Of a DNA stretch of 47,921 nt, positions 16,512-25,471 are shown in pieces; the first letter of the stretch is position 1; every line of letters begins with the position of its first letter. The DNA is from Bacteroidales bacterium (GTDB taxonomy: Bacteria > Bacteroidota > Bacteroidia > Bacteroidales > VadinHA17), in NCBI GenBank assembly GCA_025454795.1, contig JALONT010000025.1, positions 1 to 47,921 on the forward strand, given 5' to 3'. The position numbers and the translations under genes were made by a program. The notes under the pieces are model-generated. The model saw nothing but the letters and a program-made list of their open reading frames with translations. It was not told the DNA's origin and did not search any database.

Positions 16512-18023
16512 ATGCAACAAGTACGAGTACGTTTTGCCCCAAGTCCTACAGGCCCTTTGCACATCGGAGGTGTAAGAACTGCACTTTATAATTATCTGTT
16601 TGCTAAAAAGAATAAAGGCACTTTTATTTTAAGGATCGAAGATACAGACCAGGGAAGGTTTGTTGAAGGTGCTGAAGAATACATAATGGAATCTCTTAAA
16701 TGGTGTGGTATAGTTGTGGATGAGGGAATTACTGAAGGAGGTAAATATGGCCCATACCGGCAAAGTGACAGAAAGGAAATCTACAGGCAATATGCAGACA
16801 TTCTGGTTGAAAAAGGAGATGCATATATTTCATTTGATACTCCTGAACAGCTGGCAAAACTGAGGAGCGATTCTGAAAAGGAAGGGGATACTTTTATTTA
16901 TAATGCAGCTGCAAGAGTGAGACTTAAAAACTCATTGTCATTGCCTGAAGCTGAATGGAAGAATCTGCTTGCAACGGGTTGTCCTTACGTAATCCGTTAC
17001 AAAATGCCTGTTAATGAGGATATTCATTTTGATGATATAATAAGGGGACACATAGTAGTAAACACAAATACACTCGACGACAAAGTACTTTTCAAATCCG
17101 ACGGGATGCCCACTTATCACCTTGCCAATATCGTTGATGACCATCTTATGGAAATCAGTCATGTGATCCGTGGTGAGGAGTGGCTTCCTTCCCTCCCGCT
17201 GCATTTCCTGCTATATCGTTCATTCGGCTGGAATGCTCCATTGTTTGCACACCTTCCTCTTCTTCTTAAACCCGACGGCAAAGGGAAGCTTAGCAAACGC
17301 GATGGAGACAAAATGGGATTTCCGGTTTTTCCTCTTTTCTGGCCATATGGTGAAACTGCAAAAGGTTACCGTGAAGAGGGTTATTATCCTGAAGCATTTG
17401 TTAATATGCTGGCCCTGCTCGGATGGAATCCCGGAACTGAAAATGAGATCTTCAGTTTGGCTGAACTTATTGATGTCTTCTCGATTGAGAAAGTTCATAA
17501 GTCAGGCTCCAGGTTTGATCCTGAAAAGGCAAAATGGTTCAACCACCATTATCTTCAATGCAGAACTAATAACCAGCTTGCGCTTGAATTCCGAGATTTT
17601 CTGAGAGCTAAGGGATATCATCATGATATTGTCAATCTGGAAAAACTTGTGGGTATAATAAAGGAACGGGTAAACTTCGTAAAGGATATCTGGAAAGAAA
17701 CAGATTTCTTTTTCAGGGGACCTGATAATTATGACGTTGAGGTGATCAAGAAACGATGGCAATCTGAGACTCCGGTGCAACTTCTTGAGCTGAAAGCAGT
17801 TCTGGAGAATATTGATGATTTTAGTCCTGCAATAACTGAATCGGTTGTTAAAGAATGGGTTGAAAGTAAAGGATACAATACCGGGGCCGTCATGAATGCT
17901 TTCAGACTTGTAATTGTCGGAGCATCGCGCGGACCTCATATCTTCGATATTATATCATGGATAGGGAAAAAAGAAACGCTTAATCGGATCGAAAGAGGAG
18001 TATCTGTCATTGGTAAACAATAG
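16512..18023 (+). CDS. gltX: Glutamyl-tRNA synthetase
   Basis: A 503-aa class I synthetase charging tRNA-Glu. Residues from MQQVRVRFAPSPTGPLHIGG carry the HIGH-type motif, and GKLSKRDGDKMG is the KMSKS-type loop. IRGEEWLPSLPLHFLLY and GWNPGTENEIFSL are further family landmarks, and the C-terminal helical anticodon-binding domain spans about 330-503. The ATG at 16512 is preferred because GluRS proteins usually start two to four residues before VRVRFAPSPTG; 16497 (five residues longer) is possible, and the open frame to 16284 is only the antisense of tdh. tatD starts 2 bp after the stop, so they are cotranscribed. Confidence 0.95.
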   Translation: MQQVRVRFAPSPTGPLHIGGVRTALYNYLFAKKNKGTFILRIEDTDQGRFVEGAEEYIMESLKWCGIVVDEGITEGGKYGPYRQSDRKEIYRQYADILVEKGDAYISFDTPEQLAKLRSDSEKEGDTFIYNAAARVRLKNSLSLPEAEWKNLLATGCPYVIRYKMPVNEDIHFDDIIRGHIVVNTNTLDDKVLFKSDGMPTYHLANIVDDHLMEISHVIRGEEWLPSLPLHFLLYRSFGWNAPLFAHLPLLLKPDGKGKLSKRDGDKMGFPVFPLFWPYGETAKGYREEGYYPEAFVNMLALLGWNPGTENEIFSLAELIDVFSIEKVHKSGSRFDPEKAKWFNHHYLQCRTNNQLALEFRDFLRAKGYHHDIVNLEKLVGIIKERVNFVKDIWKETDFFFRGPDNYDVEVIKKRWQSETPVQLLELKAVLENIDDFSPAITESVVKEWVESKGYNTGAVMNAFRLVIVGASRGPHIFDIISWIGKKETLNRIERGVSVIGKQ

Positions 18024-18025
18024 TA

Positions 18026-18709
18026 ATGAAGCTTCCGGAAGCTGGCGATTATATTGATATTCATACACATGGGGCAACGGTTCTGCCAGGCATATTTTCC
18101 GTTGAGACGCTAATGGCCCACGAGGAAAAATTACCCGGGAATTACCCCGGGATAATATATTCATTTGGTATCCATCCCTGGTTCCTTGAAGAAAATAATC
18201 ATGACCGGCTTCTGTCCAGGGTAGTTGATATGGTTGATAATCCCTTGATTGTGGCTATAGGAGAAGCAGGATTCGATAAAATAAAAGGTCCTTCTTCTGA
18301 ACTTCAGCGGAAAACCTTTGAAGAACAGGTAAATATTGCTGAGAAACACAGAAAACCTGTTGTTATTCATTGTGTGAGGGCATGGGAAGAACTTCTTCAG
18401 GAGCATAAGAAGCTCAGCCCTGATATGCCATGGCTGGTACATGGATTCAGAGGGAAACCGGAGCTGGCAATGCAGCTGATTTCAAGGGGTATGTACTTAT
18501 CTTTCTGGTTTGATTATGTTTTAAGACCCGAATCCTCGAAACTTATAAGAAGTCTTCCTGCTGATCGGATTTTCCTGGAGACAGATGGCTCAGGTGTCGA
18601 TATCAGGGACATATATAATAAAGTATCAAATGATCTTGGTTTTGAATTAGAAATTTTCAAAGGACAAATACTGAGAAATTTCAATATCTTTTTTAACAAT
18701 GGAAGGTAA
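18026..18709 (+). CDS. TatD family metal-dependent hydrolase
   Basis: A 227-aa TIM-barrel hydrolase of the TatD DNase family. Visible metal-site motifs in order are DIHTHG, GEAGFDK (Glu), VIHCVRAWEE (His), VHGFRG (His) and ETDGSG (Asp). It is slightly shorter than typical TatD (about 260 aa). Members act as 3'-5' exonucleases or esterases in the cytosol. The start overlaps no other gene and lies 2 bp past gltX. tcdA follows after a repeat dyad. The family is clear; the substrate is not. Confidence 0.88.
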   Translation: MKLPEAGDYIDIHTHGATVLPGIFSVETLMAHEEKLPGNYPGIIYSFGIHPWFLEENNHDRLLSRVVDMVDNPLIVAIGEAGFDKIKGPSSELQRKTFEEQVNIAEKHRKPVVIHCVRAWEELLQEHKKLSPDMPWLVHGFRGKPELAMQLISRGMYLSFWFDYVLRPESSKLIRSLPADRIFLETDGSGVDIRDIYNKVSNDLGFELEIFKGQILRNFNIFFNNGR

Positions 18710-18710
18710 T

Positions 18711-18783
18711 AACCACGGGGGACACAAAGTTTCACGGAAAAGAACACAGAGTTGGTCTGTGTAAATCCGTAAGATCCGTGGTT
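18711..18783. repeat. Short-period dyad repeat between tatD and tcdA
   Basis: The outer arms AACCACGG (18711-18718) and CCGTGGTT (18776-18783) pair perfectly. The inner arms ACACAGA (18744-18750) and TCTGTGT (18756-18762) pair around GTTGG. Between them are CACAAAG/CACGGAA/CACAGAG units. The element ends 13 bp before the tcdA ATG and begins 1 bp after the tatD stop. Confidence 0.8.
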
Positions 18784-18796
18784 AAAAAAAAGAATT

Positions 18797-19522
18797 ATGG
18801 ATGCTGATTGGCTGACAAGAACAGAGATGCTTCTTGGATATGAAGGTTTGAAGAAGCTTAAAGCTGCCAGAATACTTGTAGTAGGGCTGGGAGGAGTGGG
18901 TTCCTATGCTGCAGAGTTGCTTTGCAGGGCCGGAGTTGGTTCAATGACAATTGTTGACGGAGATAAAATACATCCGTCAAACCGGAACAGGCAGCTTCCT
19001 GCCCTGAAAAGCACGGAAGGGTCGTTCAAAGCAGATGTAATGGGAGCAAGGCTTCTGGACATCAATCCCGGACTTAACCTGACTGTGGTCAGGGAATATA
19101 TCCGCGATGAAAGAATGACAGAGATCCTTGATGCAGGCTTTGATTATGTCGTTGATGCCATTGATACACTTTCACCAAAGATATTTCTCATATTTCATTC
19201 TCTTCAAAAGAAGTACCCTGTTGTAAGTTCAATGGGAGCAGGGGGGAAATTTGATCCGTTGAAAATAAGTATAACAGATATTTCCGGGACAACAGACTGT
19301 AATCTCGCCAGAATACTTCGTAAACGACTTCACCGGCTGGGCGTGAAAGAAGGTGTTACAGCAGTCTGGACACCGGAAGTAATTGATAAAACAAAAATTA
19401 TCCCTGCTACCGGAGAACAGAATAAAGCCTCGATTGTCGGAACAGTTTCATATATGCCAGCTGCTTTTGGGATAGCATGTGCATCGGTTGTAATACGAGA
19501 CCTGACAGGAGTTACAAGATAG
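18797..19522 (+). CDS. tcdA: tRNA threonylcarbamoyladenosine dehydratase (ThiF/E1-like)
   Basis: A 241-aa E1-like enzyme that uses ATP to cyclise t6A37 of tRNAs to ct6A. The nucleotide-binding loop is GLGGVGSYAAELLCRAGVG (about 31-49), followed by TIVDGDKIHPSNRNRQ with the adenylation Asp and Arg, and then VVDAIDTLSPK. SSMGAGGKFDP and the C-terminal SYMPAAFGIACASVVIRDL match the TcdA (YgdL/CsdL) branch rather than MoeB/ThiF. It is the third gene on the strand after gltX and tatD, which fits a tRNA-related group. Confidence 0.93.
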   Translation: MDADWLTRTEMLLGYEGLKKLKAARILVVGLGGVGSYAAELLCRAGVGSMTIVDGDKIHPSNRNRQLPALKSTEGSFKADVMGARLLDINPGLNLTVVREYIRDERMTEILDAGFDYVVDAIDTLSPKIFLIFHSLQKKYPVVSSMGAGGKFDPLKISITDISGTTDCNLARILRKRLHRLGVKEGVTAVWTPEVIDKTKIIPATGEQNKASIVGTVSYMPAAFGIACASVVIRDLTGVTR

Positions 19523-19531
19523 ATGTATGTG

Positions 19532-19625
19532 TCTCTTTGTGTTACTTTATGGTGCTCTGTGAAACATGAAAAAATCAGAGACTTACACAGAGTAACACAG
19601 AGAAGTCACAGAGTTCCACAGAGAA
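19532..19625. repeat. Short-period dyad repeat between convergent tcdA and the HMA gene
   Basis: TCTCTTTGTGTTACT (19532-19546) mirrors AGTAACACAGAGA (19591-19603) with a 2-nt bulge, and CTCTGTG (19555-19561) mirrors CACAGAG (19586-19592). The right side contains five CACAGAG-type units spaced 8-10 bp. It fills the gap between the two gene ends and may act as a bidirectional terminator (inference). Confidence 0.75.
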
Positions 19626-19629
19626 AATA

Positions 19630-19953
19630 TTACTTGTCGTTATTAACAACAGGGTCCTCTGTAACCTGTTTTGCAGTATAGCCAAGCTTCTCAATGCTCT
19701 TTTTAATTTCTGCAGGATTGTTTTTATCCTTTTGATAAGTAACAGTAACCTCTTTGGTAGCGAGATCGCATTTCACATCTTTGATACCTTTTTCCTGTGG
19801 AATGTTAGTCATGATCTTATTAACGCAGTTATTACAGTCAATTGATGTTATGAATTTTACAGTTTCGGTTGTCTTGTTTTTATCCTGGGCTGTCAGGAGT
19901 GCAGGAACCACAACAAACAACATAGTAATGAACAGTTTCTGAAAAGTTTTCAT
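19630..19953 (-). CDS. Secreted heavy-metal-associated (HMA) domain protein
   Basis: A 107-aa protein with a signal peptide (about 1-22, ending LLTAQ) and one ferredoxin-like HMA domain (about 30-98). The metal-binding loop is TSIDCNNCVNKI, with Cys40 and Cys43 forming the CxxC that binds Cu(I) or similar soft metals in this fold. The downstream pattern GIKDVKCDLATKEVTVTY and IEKLGYTAKQV is also typical. It is the last gene of a three-gene minus-strand unit (Cys-rich protein, TonB receptor, HMA protein) and probably acts as a periplasmic metal chaperone. Which metal is inference. Confidence 0.9.
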   Translation of the reverse strand: MKTFQKLFITMLFVVVPALLTAQDKNKTTETVKFITSIDCNNCVNKIMTNIPQEKGIKDVKCDLATKEVTVTYQKDKNNPAEIKKSIEKLGYTAKQVTEDPVVNNDK

Positions 19954-19981
19954 AATTATTTTTTTTAAATGTTTATTGGTT

Positions 19982-22201
19982 TTATATCATATCTCTGTTA
20001 AAAAATATCCTGAATCCGGCATAAATTTTTCTGCCATGGACCGGACCCCAGATAAGGCTTGAATCGAAATAGTCACCAAACGGATTGTCAGCAGCTATTA
20101 CCGGATTATGCTGCATGAAGTTTGTCAGGTTTTCGGATCCGATATAGACATTCCATTTTTTGAAATTCCTGGTTACCTGGACATTCATAATGGAATATGC
20201 ATTAAAGGTGTTATTACGTCTGTATGGTTCGGGATTCGCTTCAGTTGAAGGGATCCTTCCGGGTCCGTTAAGCTGAAGTGTATAATCGAACTGCCACTTC
20301 CTCAGACGTGTCAGCCATGACGCCGTAAGGAGTCCCTTGTACCTGCTTGTTAGAGGCTTTTCGCGTACAACACCGTCAATAGTCATTTGAACGTTGTTCC
20401 AGCGGAATGCTGCCAGCAGGTCAAAACCATCGGTAATCTGGCTTGAAGCTTCTATCTGCAGGACATTTGAGTAAGACTTGCCAATGAGGTTATAAAATTG
20501 CACTTCATTTACATCCGCATCCATATCGGTTATTATCTGGCTGATAAAATTTGTACGGTAGGCTTCACCTGAGAGCTTCAGAACCTTACTCCCGACAGGT
20601 AAATTTGCAGTCAGGCTGACCCCTGTATTCCAGGCTTCCTCTATATCCAGATTATTTGGTATTAACATTTTACGGCTGCTTGCAAGGAGAAATGCATTTT
20701 CAGCGAGTACATTTCCAGCACGGTATCCTTTGCCGGCTGAAAACCTCAGGGTTAATGCCGGGTTTATAACATATCTCATATGCACCCTGGGGGTTATCAG
20801 CGTGCCGTACAGATTATGGAAATCAGCTCTTATCCCTGCTACCACAGTTAATTTTGCACTGTCTGTATAAGTGTACTGAGCAAATAAACCCGGGACTGAC
20901 TCATTTCTTCCTAAGGTGAGTGCGTCAAGCTGTTCGTCATAAAGATCGTATTTATAACTAATGCCGGCATCAATGCTATGTTTACTTAACCCGGGATTCC
21001 ACTGATACAGCAGATTTGAATAGTAGGTTTTTTGTGTCCCGTTGTACATTCTTGCTCCGAAGTAAGAATTCTGACTATGTAAAGCAACATTCTGGATCCA
21101 GCCGATTGACATATTCTGATATTCGCCAAAGACACTTCCAACTTTACTGAAACCTTCGAATCTTTCCGCTTTTATTTCTATTCCGAAACCATTAGTCCAT
21201 GTATCTTGATTCTCAGGCTGATAACCGAACTGACCACCGATCCTGTCTTCTTTCAAATACTTAATTCCGGTTCGAAATGTGAAATTTCGGGTCATATAAT
21301 CCCACCTGTTGAAAAAGTTATATTGCTTAATATCAGGTTCATCCCTGAAGCCATCTTTGTTATGATCACCGGTGCTGTTCTGAAGTTCGGCATGAGCCAG
21401 GATCATTGTACTCCACCGGTCACTAAGCAGGACTGAAGCGTTGGTATTAACTTCCTGTCTGCCAGCATCGCTTATGAATCCATTCATGTAGAACTTTTCA
21501 CTTGTTCCGGGTTTTTTATATTCGACATTTATCTGACCTGCCATGGATTCATATCCATTCCGTACAGATGAGGTTCCTTTGGATATCTGGATGGATTCCA
21601 TCCAGGGACCGGGTATATAATTGAGTCCGTAGGCTGTATTAAGCCCATAGACTGCAGGAATATTTTCAGTGAGGATCTGTGTATAGCTTCCTGCAAGACC
21701 CAGTAGCTGAATCTGTTTTGCACCTGTTGCAGCATCAGTATAGTTGACATCAACAGATGCATTTGTTTCGAAACTTTCCGAAAGGTTACAGCATGCTGCC
21801 TTGCAGAGCTCGGCGCCGGTGATGTTTACTGTCATAATTGGATCCGCTCTGTTTATATAAGTTCCTGAAGATCTGCCTAAAATGACTATCTCGCTCATTT
21901 CTTTTCCCTGTGTCAGGGAATGTTTTATATATACATCTTCTGGCTTAATTGTCAGAGTGTCGGTTTTGTAACCCACAAAACTGACCACCAGCTTATCAGT
22001 TTGCTTTATACGTTTGATCTTGAAATATCCGGCAACATTTGCAGATGTTCCAGTTGTTGTTCCTGCCCATACTAAATTTGCACCCGCAAGTCCGAGTTCA
22101 TCAGCGTCATCAGCATCAAAAATCTTCCCCTCCAGATTATTCTGACCTGCCAGTAACAAAGGGACCAGTATGATGCCAATTGCCAAAAAATATTTTTTCA
22201 T
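19982..22201 (-). CDS. TonB-dependent receptor, probably for a metal such as copper
   Basis: A 739-aa receptor started at MKKYFLAIGI (22201); the longer frame to 22270 adds an unlikely 23-residue leader. A signal peptide ends LLLAGQ. The carboxypeptidase-regulatory-like domain follows (about 22-105). The plug carries ELCKAACCNLSESFETN, a CxxxCC motif seen in Bacteroidota receptors paired with HMA proteins, then the plug segment VDVNYTDAATGAKQI and SIQISKGTSSVRNGYESMAG. The barrel ends YAGFRIFFNRDMI. It lies between a Cys-rich small protein upstream and the HMA protein gene 28 bp downstream, so metal uptake or sensing is likely. The exact ion is inferred from these neighbours. Confidence 0.9.
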   Translation of the reverse strand: MKKYFLAIGIILVPLLLAGQNNLEGKIFDADDADELGLAGANLVWAGTTTGTSANVAGYFKIKRIKQTDKLVVSFVGYKTDTLTIKPEDVYIKHSLTQGKEMSEIVILGRSSGTYINRADPIMTVNITGAELCKAACCNLSESFETNASVDVNYTDAATGAKQIQLLGLAGSYTQILTENIPAVYGLNTAYGLNYIPGPWMESIQISKGTSSVRNGYESMAGQINVEYKKPGTSEKFYMNGFISDAGRQEVNTNASVLLSDRWSTMILAHAELQNSTGDHNKDGFRDEPDIKQYNFFNRWDYMTRNFTFRTGIKYLKEDRIGGQFGYQPENQDTWTNGFGIEIKAERFEGFSKVGSVFGEYQNMSIGWIQNVALHSQNSYFGARMYNGTQKTYYSNLLYQWNPGLSKHSIDAGISYKYDLYDEQLDALTLGRNESVPGLFAQYTYTDSAKLTVVAGIRADFHNLYGTLITPRVHMRYVINPALTLRFSAGKGYRAGNVLAENAFLLASSRKMLIPNNLDIEEAWNTGVSLTANLPVGSKVLKLSGEAYRTNFISQIITDMDADVNEVQFYNLIGKSYSNVLQIEASSQITDGFDLLAAFRWNNVQMTIDGVVREKPLTSRYKGLLTASWLTRLRKWQFDYTLQLNGPGRIPSTEANPEPYRRNNTFNAYSIMNVQVTRNFKKWNVYIGSENLTNFMQHNPVIAADNPFGDYFDSSLIWGPVHGRKIYAGFRIFFNRDMI

Positions 22202-22289
22202 CTTATCCTGTTTAATGTTGAAATAATAAAAAACACATTGTACAGAAAACTGTACAGGGGTCTTAAGCAAATAAAAACAGGATGTCAGA

Positions 22290-22730
22290 TCAGGAGATAA
22301 ACTGGCAGTTAACTGTGATCAGATAACGGCCGCCATGTTTATTTTGAATATCATGAGGGAGAATTATCTCCTCATTTATTTTACTGCTAAGAGATACAGA
22401 ATTGAAAAATTCTGATTCTGCCGGGACAGAGACAGGTTCCTGTAAAACAGGTGTATAATCGGTAAGCTTTAATTTTTCAACTTTGAAATGACAGCAGGTC
22501 CCTTCGACTGTTATAGAACCTTCTGGTGTGCAGTGATTCTCAGCCGCTTCACAACAGTGGTCCTCAGGTTCTGCTGAAGACAGGAATACTCCGGATTTCA
22601 TTGAAAGATCTCCGCAGGCAGCGCAGTTGTGAATAATTATTGTAATACCAGTACTCCCGATCAGGAAAGCGAATCCAAAAAGTATTGAAAGCACCGGTAA
22701 TATGAATCTTCTGTTTTTCACAGCAGGCAA
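22290..22730 (-). CDS. Small Cys/His-rich HYC_CC_PP-like protein
   Basis: A 146-aa protein whose frame opens with TTG (22730); an in-frame GTG at 22721 (protein start MKNRRFILPV) is an alternative. No in-frame ATG precedes the hydrophobic segment (about 10-30). After this signal or anchor come HNCAACG, then DHCCEAAENHC and GTCCHFKVEK, a dense set of Cys and His. The pattern resembles the small HYC_CC_PP proteins that accompany metal-type TonB receptors in Bacteroidota. It starts the metal operon, 88 bp upstream of the receptor ATG. A metal-binding role is inference. Confidence 0.75.
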   Translation of the reverse strand: MPAVKNRRFILPVLSILFGFAFLIGSTGITIIIHNCAACGDLSMKSGVFLSSAEPEDHCCEAAENHCTPEGSITVEGTCCHFKVEKLKLTDYTPVLQEPVSVPAESEFFNSVSLSSKINEEIILPHDIQNKHGGRYLITVNCQFIS

Positions 22731-22865
22731 ATATATTAAAAATAATATTACATAATAGAAACAGATAATAATTACAATTGTTCATTTGAAAAATGCATGT
22801 TAATTTTTAATATTGAAACCGAAAAATCAGCCTGATAAGCTAAACACGGTAAATATACCGGGTTG

Positions 22866-24218
22866 TTAAGAACTTATTAAATACTTCTTTTTAAAAATAT
22901 AATAAGCCGGTATCCCGATTGCCACTGTCAGTAAAGCTATTGATGATTCAAGCGGCCTTTCGAGAAAAGAGAGAACAAGGATCAGTAATCCGGCTATAAC
23001 ATATATTACCTGTGTCATGGGAAATCCCTTTAACCTGAGCGCTTCAGTATTGTTTTTTCTGAGTATAAAAACGCCCATTACCGTCAGAATTGGGAAAATA
23101 CCCAGTGCAAATCCCATATATGTCAGAACCTGCTCAAATGTACCAGATAATACCAGGACGACAGAAATTATGCACTGAAGAAGTATTGAGTTGGAAGGAA
23201 CACCGAATTTCCTGTGTACTTTAGCTGCTGATTTAAAAAACAATCCATCCTTAGCCATTGAATAATAAACTCTTGGTCCGATTATTATAAAAGCACTTAG
23301 AGAAGATAAAAGAGCAAAAGCTATCAGGAGGGAGAAGAGAATGTCCCCCGATTTTCCGAAAAGATTACCCATGGCCAGTCCCCCTACCGGGATGACACCT
23401 TTCATTTCGTCAGGTTTAATTCCATATACAAATAACAGGTTAATCCCCAGGTAAAGTATTATCACAACACCAGTACCATAAAGAAGAGACCGTGGAAGAG
23501 TTTTAGAAGGATTCTTTATCTCAGCTCCCAGGTAAGTTGATGCATTCCATCCGCTGTAAGCAAACATGATCCACATCAGTGATAGTCCAATGGTCTTCCA
23601 GCCGGCAAGGCCGGAAGCAAGCCTGCCCCCTTCATAAAAGTTGCCGAAATCTCCTTTTCCTGAAGCAAAGCCCGAAATTAAAAGGAACAAAATAAGGGCT
23701 ACTTTAAGAACAGTAAGGAGATTCTGGATTCTTGCCCCATATTTAATTCCGCGGTAATGAATAGAGGTGAATATCAGGATAATACCGACTGCAATAAGTT
23801 TCCCTGTTATTACCGGGCTCAGGATCCCTGCTTTATAAAGGGATTCCGGCAAACCGGGTACTGCTCTGCAGAAATATTCGCTGAACCCGAGTGCTGAGGC
23901 TGCAATTGGAGCTGAGAATCCTACAAGGAAGGAGACCCAGCCACTTAAGAAACCCAAAACCGGATGATAAAGTTTTGAAAGAAATAGATATTCGCCTCCC
24001 GCTCCGGGCATTGCTGCTCCCAGTTCTCCGTAAGCGAGGGCTCCGCACAGTGCAATTATTCCTCCTGCAGCCCATAAGGCAAGCAAAAGCATTGGATCAT
24101 TCAATCCTGACATCAGGAGGCCTGAAGTGGTGAAGATTCCGGCCCCTATCATATTGGCTATGACAATATTGGTGGCAGGGAAAAGTCCAACCTTTCTCTG
24201 CAGATTTTCTTCAGCCAT
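22866..24218 (-). CDS. APC superfamily amino acid permease
   Basis: A 450-aa inner-membrane transporter with about 12 hydrophobic segments. The N-terminal unwound-helix motif is IVIANMIGAGIFTTSGLLM (about 18-36), and PGAGGEYLFLSKLYHP follows in helix 2, both typical of amino acid/polyamine antiporters (APC family, LAT/SteT-like). IMFAYSGWNASTYLGAEIKNP is the family motif in helix 6-7. It probably exchanges or imports amino acids by proton coupling. It is alone on the minus strand, with a 199-bp gap to the divergent TerB-like gene. The substrate cannot be read. Confidence 0.9.
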   Translation of the reverse strand: MAEENLQRKVGLFPATNIVIANMIGAGIFTTSGLLMSGLNDPMLLLALWAAGGIIALCGALAYGELGAAMPGAGGEYLFLSKLYHPVLGFLSGWVSFLVGFSAPIAASALGFSEYFCRAVPGLPESLYKAGILSPVITGKLIAVGIILIFTSIHYRGIKYGARIQNLLTVLKVALILFLLISGFASGKGDFGNFYEGGRLASGLAGWKTIGLSLMWIMFAYSGWNASTYLGAEIKNPSKTLPRSLLYGTGVVIILYLGINLLFVYGIKPDEMKGVIPVGGLAMGNLFGKSGDILFSLLIAFALLSSLSAFIIIGPRVYYSMAKDGLFFKSAAKVHRKFGVPSNSILLQCIISVVLVLSGTFEQVLTYMGFALGIFPILTVMGVFILRKNNTEALRLKGFPMTQVIYVIAGLLILVLSFLERPLESSIALLTVAIGIPAYYIFKKKYLISS

Positions 24219-24417
24219 GGAAAGAGAGGATTAATTAAGGTTTTTTAATTGACAGTTAATATAGTAACTTTATTCCTAATATTTAGCAAGAAACAGGTAC
24301 ATCAGCCTTAATTTCGAAAATTCGGATCAATATCCGTAATAATTGAAATAGAGATATCAACAAAGCAAAAAAATTATAACTTGTTGTCGTTAAGAGTTAA
24401 CATAACAACAAATAAAA

Positions 24418-24852
24418 ATGAATTTTTCAGACTTTATAACAAATAACGGGAAACGGGTGAATAAGGAAGCTTTTATTCATCTTGTCAGGGTTTCGAAAAC
24501 CGATGGGAAAATTAATAAAGATGAACTTGCGCTTCTTCACAAGGAGGGTAAGAAATTCGGACTTACCGATCCGGAAATAGACAGGCTCATTCATTCAGAG
24601 AGGGCGCATAACTATATACCTCCATATTCTCTTGAAGAGAAATTTGAGCATTTATATAATATTGCTGAAATGATCCTGGCCGATGATATTGTAAAAGATA
24701 AGGAATTAAAAATGATCAGGAGGTTTGCTGTTGAGGCAGGGTTTGAGTATTCAAAGATAGATGCAATGGTATCGTTACTCCTTGAAGGGGTTAAAAATAA
24801 TACCGGGGAAGAAGAACTTTATAAAAAATTTAAAAAAAGCATTCTTCACTGA
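24418..24852 (+). CDS. TerB-like (tellurite resistance fold) protein
   Basis: A 144-aa soluble, all-helical, charged protein. The pattern FIHLVRVSKTDGKINKDELA, followed by a second ILADDIVKDKELKMIRRFAVEAG unit, gives two acidic loops like those of TerB/DUF533-type helical proteins, which bind calcium or act as scaffolds in some members. There is no signal peptide. It lies 105 bp upstream of the OmpA-like gene on the same strand. Function unknown; the TerB assignment rests on the helix-acidic-loop pattern only. Confidence 0.6.
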   Translation: MNFSDFITNNGKRVNKEAFIHLVRVSKTDGKINKDELALLHKEGKKFGLTDPEIDRLIHSERAHNYIPPYSLEEKFEHLYNIAEMILADDIVKDKELKMIRRFAVEAGFEYSKIDAMVSLLLEGVKNNTGEEELYKKFKKSILH

Positions 24853-24957
24853 CGTATTTGCATTTAATTATGATTCTGATTTCCTTATCAATTAAAAATT
24901 TCATAACTTGTAAGGATAATTACCTGATCTGTAACTTAAATTAACATAACTTGAAAA

Positions 24958-25470
24958 ATGAGAATCCTAATTACCGGGTTTGTTGCATTTGTGATCTGGT
25001 GTTTTATTTCGGCATGGCTTTATAATGACAAGCTTTTGCCTGTTATTAAAGCACCGGTTCCGGTTGCGGCAATACCTGAAAATCAGACTAATGAGGCAGA
25101 TTCTTTAATGAAACTTAAAGCAATGATGCCAAAGGACCTTCAGATCTACTTTGAATTCAATGATGCAAAATTCAAACCTGATCCGCAAAACAATAACAGT
25201 ATTGCCGAATTAAGAGCATGGCTGGAAAAATATCCATCTTCAAAACTTTCTGTCACCGGGCATACCGACCTTGTAGGAACTCCTGAGTACAATATGAATC
25301 TGGGGATGAAGAGAGCCCAGGTAACAGGAAAATACCTTGAGGGACTTGGAATAAGTGCAGAGAGGATCGTGACAGATTCGCAGGGTGAGAATATGGCAAC
25401 TTCTGATTATGTCACAAAAGAAGGCAGGGCAAAAAACAGAAAAACAGTAATTTCAATAAAAATGCAATAA
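24958..25470 (+). CDS. Inner-membrane-anchored OmpA-like protein
   Basis: A 170-aa protein. One N-terminal transmembrane segment (about 3-22) lacks an obvious signal peptidase site, so it is probably an uncleaved anchor. A linker (about 23-58) and an OmpA-C peptidoglycan-binding domain (about 62-170) follow: IYFEFNDAKFKPDP, VTGHTDLVGTPEYNMNLGMK with the conserved Asp and the NxxLxxxRA-like segment, and KEGRAKNRKTVI with the conserved Arg. There is no beta-barrel. A MotB-like arrangement (inner-membrane anchor plus cell-wall binding) is suggested. The coiled-coil gene begins 1 bp after its stop, so they are cotranslated. Confidence 0.88.
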   Translation: MRILITGFVAFVIWCFISAWLYNDKLLPVIKAPVPVAAIPENQTNEADSLMKLKAMMPKDLQIYFEFNDAKFKPDPQNNNSIAELRAWLEKYPSSKLSVTGHTDLVGTPEYNMNLGMKRAQVTGKYLEGLGISAERIVTDSQGENMATSDYVTKEGRAKNRKTVISIKMQ

Positions 25471-25471
25471 T

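Noticed and set aside
24958-25470. MotB/ZorB-type motor stator with a partner channel
   Set aside because: No MotA/ZorA-like multi-span protein lies nearby, and the partner has a single membrane segment.
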